The notes under the pieces: generated by a model
The model's input: only the letters and a program-made list of their open reading frames with translations
Told to the model about the DNA's origin: nothing
The model's database searches: none
In this document: piece after piece, positions 57,401 through 64,000 of the stretch
Layout of the letters: the number at the start of each line of letters is the position of its first letter
Numbering within the stretch: the first letter of the stretch is position 1
Program-made: the position numbers and the translations under genes
Source of the DNA: Rallus limicola
Taxonomy: Eukaryota; Chordata; Aves; Gruiformes; Rallidae
Direction: 5' to 3'
Length of the DNA: 64,000 nt
Assembly: GCA_022605955.1 (NCBI GenBank)
Contig: JAKCOZ010000005.1
Coordinates: 55,568,750-55,632,749, forward strand

Positions 57401-60400
57401 ATGTTCTAACCACTACAAGAGGCATCTGCCACTCTCTTGCTGGTAGCTATCGAGGAGTTTTAATCCCCAGTCATACCAGGAAGATCACCTGCAAAAGAGG
57501 GTTGGATTTTATTACAACCACACATAAGATTTAAAATCATTTTGCCAGATTGGAACATAGCTCACTGTGTTTATAAAACCCTTTAAACACAGGGAATGTG
57601 TAGAGGCACATTCAGAATTGAACGCAGACAGCAGAAGTTTCTGTGGAGCTTCCTTACAGCACTGATATTTCAGCCTTCTACCCCAGCACAAATTCAGACC
57701 AGCCAAAGTCAGAACAGAGCCTCACTGCCACAACTTCCACAGCAGATATGAGTTAGTTTGACTGCTCCACAGCAAAGCTGTCCTTCAACATGGATCTTGA
57801 AGTACAAGAGCAAAGACAGCACTTCTATATCCAGGCTAAATCCCACCTGCTATAGGACACGGTGCCATTGATACTCTGAGGAGTATTAAAATTTCAAAGC
57901 ATTTGAGGAAGAAAAGAAGCTTTAGAAGCAATCCCTCCAGACCTGCCACCATACCAGCCACCCCAGTGCATTTCACAGTCTGAATTCCAGTATGAGCCGG
58001 GAGGTTTAATTCAATTTCAAAACACAACATGAAGTTTAAGAAATCGCTGAACTGTGTCTGTTTCCCTACTGAGCCAGGTGAAACCTTACAGCCCCTCTCC
58101 TTTCTCCTTCCAGACACTGCACACAGCCCATTTGTGGAGGGTGGCACTAGAAGCACACCTCATCATCCATCCCAAACCTTTCCTGTACTACAACAGGGAC
58201 CTCACTAGCAACAGCTCCACAGAGACACCATCCTTCCACCCTCCACGCTGAGGATGCAAACTCCTCAACCACCGCGCCACACATTCCTCTCTGTAAGGTT
58301 TATTTTCACCTTGTTCACCTCTCCATGCTTCATTTCACAGCCTGCTGAAGGTACTCACACACAAAGCAGTAACAGACAGTGTCATCTCAGCCCACAGACC
58401 CATGGGGATGTGGGCAGGCAGCTTAAGGTCACACACACTCAAGAATCAGCACGTATGTTTGCAGACTCCAAGGCAATATTAGGATCATCTCAAACACCCA
58501 GAGTAGGAGCCTAAGCTCCCCTCCAGCATCACACAAGAGGTTCCAGCTCCTCCATGGACCTGTCAGACACACCTGAATTACACCTGCTGAAGGAGCTTTC
58601 TCTTACCACCTTCCTTGCAGGGCTGTCGATTCCCCAGGCAAGCAATGCTCAGGCTTGCCAATGTTTCTCTGAGCAGCAGCAGACCCTGCAACATCCTAAA
58701 CCATACTGGTCCCAGTTCACCATATAATCCCACATATAGTGTAACTTTGGGAGTTGGGTAACAACACACAAGAACCCTCCAAAAGATGCATTCAAAGTGC
58801 AACTCTGTGGGTTTCCTCATCTTCTCCACTCAGGAACATAAGCACCAAGCTCATTAGAGTCTCCTAAAGGGACTTCAAATGAGAATTTCACTGTTTTCAG
58901 AGTTCTGAGTTCAACAACCCAGAGTTCTTCCCCCCAAAACTGCTTTATACCACACGCATACAACACCCGCCCCAGCACACTGATCAGGACTGCACTGATC
59001 TGAACTCGAGAACATGCCAAGTTGTTAAAAAGGCCTAAAAACACTCAGCAACAGAAACACAGAGCAATTGAGGTCACTTCTCTCATGCTTCTCTGAGTTC
59101 TCACTCTCCCTGCTTTGCTGTCCCACAATCTGCTCCTCCTTCGGCATGTGATGACTGAAGAACCACTTCGCTGCAGCCACACAGATCTAAACTTACTCGC
59201 CTCCAACTTGGGTTACACCTCAAACTATTAATCCAGTAGCCTGTAACGGAGAGCAGGGATTAAGCAATCAACTTATAACACCAGACCTGAAGCCAAGATA
59301 TTTTTCTTTTGGCACACAAACAGCATGGAAAAAGGGTAGAAACCAGGAGAACAAGGGCAGGGAGTTGGGGTTGAAGAGGCAGCTTTGTAATGGAAACATC
59401 TGACAGAGAATTTTCACAAGCCTTTAAAAACTTCTGAAACCCAACCCCTTCTCTAGCACCCTTCACATGCCTCAGACTGCAGACAGCCTTACGCAAGTCT
59501 TAATTGTGCCCCAGCAACCTTCCCTTCCTCCCTCTCTCCCTCCCACAGCGCTCCGCACCTCGCCGGATCCACACATGAAGTACAGGGAGGCGAAAAAGCA
59601 GCATACCTTGTTCCTCCCACAACTGCCCTGGCACACTGCCACCCGTGCAGAGAAAGCCTAGATTCATTGGGGATCTTCAACTAAGTTCTAACCCACTGCA
59701 AGGCACTTGAAAATCATTTTAAAAGAAAAGAAATCTGGGGTTTACAAACACACGCGCACACTAAGCTGTAAAGAGGTTTACTAAATTTAGCACGCAACCC
59801 AATCCTAGCAGGAGAGTGGCACAGGCTGTGGATATGGAAGTGACCTTACGTGAAGGTAGCACGCGAGGGCTGGTGGCATTCCCCACTGAGCTGCCGTGGG
59901 AAAGCCCAGGGCACCCAGTAAAGTCCCAACACGCCCTCCATAAATCCTCCCGGCAGCTCGGTGGTTTCCAAGGTGCTACCTCTGCCTCTCCTCTGGTCAA
60001 TGCTTTTTCATCATCCATGCTAGGACAGGCTCGGAGAGGAGACCTTCTCAACAAATGTTAGGGTGAACAGGTTCTTCTGGATCAGAGTTTGAACCTAGAG
60101 AAGCAAAGCTCTGATGGACCTCTGCTGCTGTAAATACAAAACGAGGCAGCATTGGGAGAACAGCAGCTCAGCCCTTTATCGGCCCATCACTGCTGAAGCC
60201 ACACATGCTGCCAACAGGTATTTACACAAACAAAGGTCAGTAGGTGTGACACAGGATACAGCATTCACCCATAAACTCTGCTTGCTGCCAGCTTCCCAGC
60301 ACCACACCCTGCTGAGAACTGCAGATGCTGCCTGGTCCAAGAGAAGGACATGAGAACATGCCGAGCCTCCCCCGAGGGCAGGAAGTTAAAGGAGGCAGAA

Positions 60401-63400
60401 AAATCCCTGGAAAGGGCCCTCCTGGCACAGCACTGCAGCACTCAGATCATCTCCCATAAGTGAAGATGCCCTGTGAAAGGCCAGTTGGGTATGACCTGCT
60501 GTAACTGTGGTGCTGTACCTGGAGCTGAAGAGATGCTGCAACTGGCTTCGCGTACCCGGTTACATCTGCGTGCAGTGCAGCATTAAGGCAAAGCCTATAT
60601 GAAAGCTGAGGGGGTGGGAGGCCCCCACACAACACAAGCAATGGCTTAGTGGCCAGAGCAGTGCTAATTATCAAGGCAACCTTTCAAACTGGTTCAGGAG
60701 GCAGGTCCTCCATGTTTCTTACATCCTTTTCTGGAACCAGGCTTGGCCCCTGCACACATCTCCCTTCCAGGATCCCTGTCACATGTACCTCAGTCACTGC
60801 AGAAGAGCCTTTTCCCACTCATCCACCAGCTAACTGCTGGTCCAAAGCCAGGGCAGCACACCCTGGGGGACAGGTCATGAATGGCACCAAGAGAACCATC
60901 AGCAGCTGGTCTGCCAGTGACTTGGCACCTTCAATCACAGGCACCTGGCCTCAGCTTTCCCTTCTGCTAAATGGGAGGGTAAGCACCCTCCATCCTGCCT
61001 GTGCACCAGGGCAGGTAGACAACACCATGCGAGACCCTGGCAGCAAAGCAGAGGACAAACACCTGGAGAGCCATCCACAAGAGCAGAATGCAAGTCATCA
61101 GCTCTAAGCACTCCTGCCATCCTATGCTTCCCACAGGAAGCTCAGGAACAGTTTGCTTCCTCCAATAAATCGAGTTTTTTTTCCTTTGTCCTCACCAAGT
61201 CTGGTCTTTTCAACTTCAAACCCCACAACAAATAGGCTGAAGACGAAAAGCACTTGGAGCCAGGGGTCAGATTAAACCAGCAATAACAAAATTATCAGCT
61301 GACTGATATTATAGGCTCTCTTATCAGTCAGTCATGATCCGGTCCAATCCTGGCACACTCCCTGAAGCGCTGCACCTTGTGCTTAGTCATCATCTTCCTT
61401 GACAGCGACGCACTTGCAAACAGATTACAAGTCCACTCACATTTTCCCATGGAATTTTTTCCCCCTCCACCCTACCACAAGCAGGACGTGAGGAGAGTGC
61501 AGCCGAGCCGAGGAGCAGGCAGCTCACCCCAAGCACAGGGAAGGAGATAGAGCTTCCATCTCCTGAGCTCAACAACTTCATTCCCATGCAGTTGCAGGCA
61601 GACAAAAGACACCTTTTCACATCGCAGAGAGGAATGAGATGTACTAAAATCTGTCACAGCCCTGAAAGAAGATATCCTGGTTATCATTTTCAGTCCATAT
61701 GGGAGAAAGAAGCAGAATTAAACCACTATATCTTCTACAGGAAACCCTCAATGGTGTGGGATTTGGAAACAAAAGAATAAGGAGTCCAAAATAACTCAGG
61801 TTCAGTTTATATTGCTCTGGCAGGTGACACAGCTAAATGAAAGATGATAACGCTGGACTGAGGTATTTCCCCTCCGCAGGATGAGAGCTGGATTGTTTTT
61901 GGAAGCACCATGAATCACAGGCATAAATATACCAGGCTTTAAAAGCCTTCAACACCCACAGAACTCTGAACGCAGGCTTTATTTTCCCTGGGTCATTCAA
62001 CACATGCTCAGCAGGCCGGACACCAGGCAGGCAGGCTGAAAAGGTTAGTTAATTAATACATTAAATCCAAAAACAAGGACTTGTGTTCCACAAAAAAAAA
62101 AACATCCACACACCTCTTCCCAGCTAGAAAAAGCCCTCCCTGATCCTCAATTAGTCATTCAACTACAACTTGAAGGAAACCAGGAGTTTAGCTCTGTTTC
62201 CTCAACTTCTCCACATAAAAGGGGCTTAAAAGATGTTTCCTGTAGCAGGAGAGCTGTTAGCAACGTCCCAGCTGTTCCTGAGTGGGGAGCAGTGATTTGC
62301 AGGATTGCCGGGCTGCGAGCAGATCCAGACAGGGCAGCACAAGGGTCAGCCAGGAGGGAGGGTGCTCAGTGGGAAGAAGGAGCAAGATCCTGCAAGAATT
62401 CCTGCTTCCTGCATTTTACTACCACCGAAAATCAGGCGTACCTAACGGCGGCAGCGGGGAGGTGTTGGCGCTAGCGGAGGAGCACGCTATTTATAATAGG
62501 GATTATCAGAGCAAGAAAATGAGTAGCTTGCTCACATGAGCAATTTGCAGGCACTTTCTCCGAGTCAGAACGCAGCCTCAGCGATCTACAAGAGGTTTCA
62601 CATGAAAAAAACCAAAATGCTGTTCTTCTGAATACATCTTCTTGGGAAAGGAGAAGCAACTCGGTTACTTCTTCTCTCCAGTAACAGGAATTCTGAGCTG
62701 TGAATTTCGATAAGCTGGGTAGCCACAAAGCACTAACAAAAAGAAAGAATGCTGCTGAAAACAAGGGGGAGAGATGCATAAAAGTAACTGTTTTCTTTCT
62801 GGTTAACCCACAAATCCTACGGTTCCCATCCCTCCTCCCCCTCCCATCACCCTCCCCCATCCTCAGATTGCACAGCAAAATTCAAGGCTTGGAGATCCTA
62901 AACTGAACTATCTCTTTGCATGGAAGAGACAGTATTATTTGTGTTATAGAAGCTTTCCAGAGTTTCCATGTGCATACATACAGCAGAACTCACTTCGTTT
63001 CCCCCTGTATTCCACACCATCCAAGACTTACTCAAAAGAAAACCCAAACCAACCAAAACCCAAAACCACCTTGAGTAGAATGGAAAGCATTAAAAAGGAT
63101 CAGGAGATTTGAGTTCTTTAGCACCTCAGATTATTGCAAATTTCCCCTTCCAACATGCCAAGAATCTATGCCTGTACTCGAGTGGATTTGGGCACTTTTT
63201 GTACCAAGACACCAGAGCACACAGGGCAACAAGGCAGCACAACTTACACATTCCTGGGAGACCTCCATTTAACTTTCCTCTACAGATAGATACCACAGCA
63301 AGCCCACACTCTGCCCAACACCTATATTTAGGGTGCAGGTTGACCTGACAGTGCCCCTATAAGCTTCTTTATTAAGATTCACTTCTTCATGCTAATATAA

Positions 63401-64000
63401 TCTAATTAGACCACAGCATTCCCGCACACAGGCGGCGGCAGTGACCGAGAGAGGATGAGTTCAAACACAGGGAACCCAGTGCAGACACTGCTTTAGCTCT
63501 TGCACAGAGCAGGAGGCAGGGGGAAACCCCCCCTTGCAGAGGCATGGCAGGAGTTGTGGATGCCTACATACTGTCTTCCCACTCGGGGCAGCTAGACATC
63601 AATTCTTCAGCTGGAAGAACCAGAATCCAGATCAGCTTACGGCTCTTACCAATGCAAGCGCTCCAGCTCTGAATTAACTGGGAATACTTGCAAGCATTAA
63701 GTGCTGGGGTGAGGGTCAGCAGCAGGAATCGGGTCTCCCAGACTCTCAGGCAGCACCCACAGATGTGTTCCCAAACCAGAGACCACAGGCATTAGCCTGA
63801 AAACAGTGCCAACAAGCACACATTGGATAAAGGCTCCATTCTGGCAAGAAATAGAAAGTTTTCAAAGCTCCCAAAGCACCTCCCATCCCACAACCTGCTG
63901 TAGCTCAGGCACAAGAACAGGGAGAAGGTTTTACATTTCTATAAAAATATAAATAATTTTTTTTTTTTTTTTAAACAGGCATCATGTGTTTCAGTTGCTT
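54453..64000. other. Distal 5' region, no gene recognised
   Basis: No CR1 and no coding exon was recognised in these 9.5 kb. A plus-strand pair of strong splice sites brackets 56586-56866. A mild CpG increase occurs near 62425-62500, too small to call a CpG island. The real KTN1 promoter is probably further right, or not recognisable by eye. Confidence 0.55.
63957..63972. repeat. T16 homopolymer at the window edge
   Basis: Sixteen T in an AT-rich stretch followed by aaacagg. Nothing else is recognised at this edge. Confidence 0.9.

Noticed and set aside
62425..62520. CpG increase as a KTN1 promoter island
   Set aside because: Only about nine CpG in 100 bases, with no wider GC-rich region and no transcript link to the start exon.

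Overview
The window is vertebrate nuclear DNA, almost certainly from a bird. It carries one recognisable protein-coding gene, split into many small exons on the minus strand. Its introns and flanks hold about twenty truncated CR1 LINE copies, which is typical of birds. There are no operons, no CRISPR array and no tRNA or rRNA genes that I could see, and no retroviral gene was recognised.

The gene is kinectin 1 (KTN1), an integral endoplasmic-reticulum membrane protein that acts as a receptor for kinesin. The identification rests on the N-terminal membrane anchor, the lysine-rich linker, and a collinear run of exons matching vertebrate kinectin. I placed 33 coding exons between 42863 (the ATG is at 42830) and 807. 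Every junction keeps the frame, and together they give 3282 coding bases, or 1094 codons. The chicken protein is about 1364 residues as I recall it, so the last fifth, including the reported kinesin-binding region, lies beyond the left edge. All introns fit GT-AG except one, which the reading frame forces to be GC-AG.

Layout from right to left, the direction of transcription: 64000-42864 is the 5' flank and/or a 5'UTR intron. It has no recognised gene and no convincing CpG-island promoter, but several CR1 copies and one plus-strand splice-site pair. 42863-42308 is the start exon with the membrane anchor. 40703-32854 encodes the basic linker and the start of the coiled coil. 29559-23562 encodes the first part of the long coiled coil. 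22945-4862 is seven consecutive copies of a three-exon cassette (69 + 38 + 91 bases, 66 codons). 2832-807 holds two more rod exons.

The most striking feature is the sevenfold exon-triplet. Nearly identical exon lengths and phases recur with related sequence, so this part of the kinectin rod looks built by serial duplication of a 66-residue genomic module. Each 69-base exon is phase-symmetric and could be skipped without breaking the frame, which fits the reported splice variability of mammalian kinectin. Kinectin is a known gene; I found no convincing undescribed system here.
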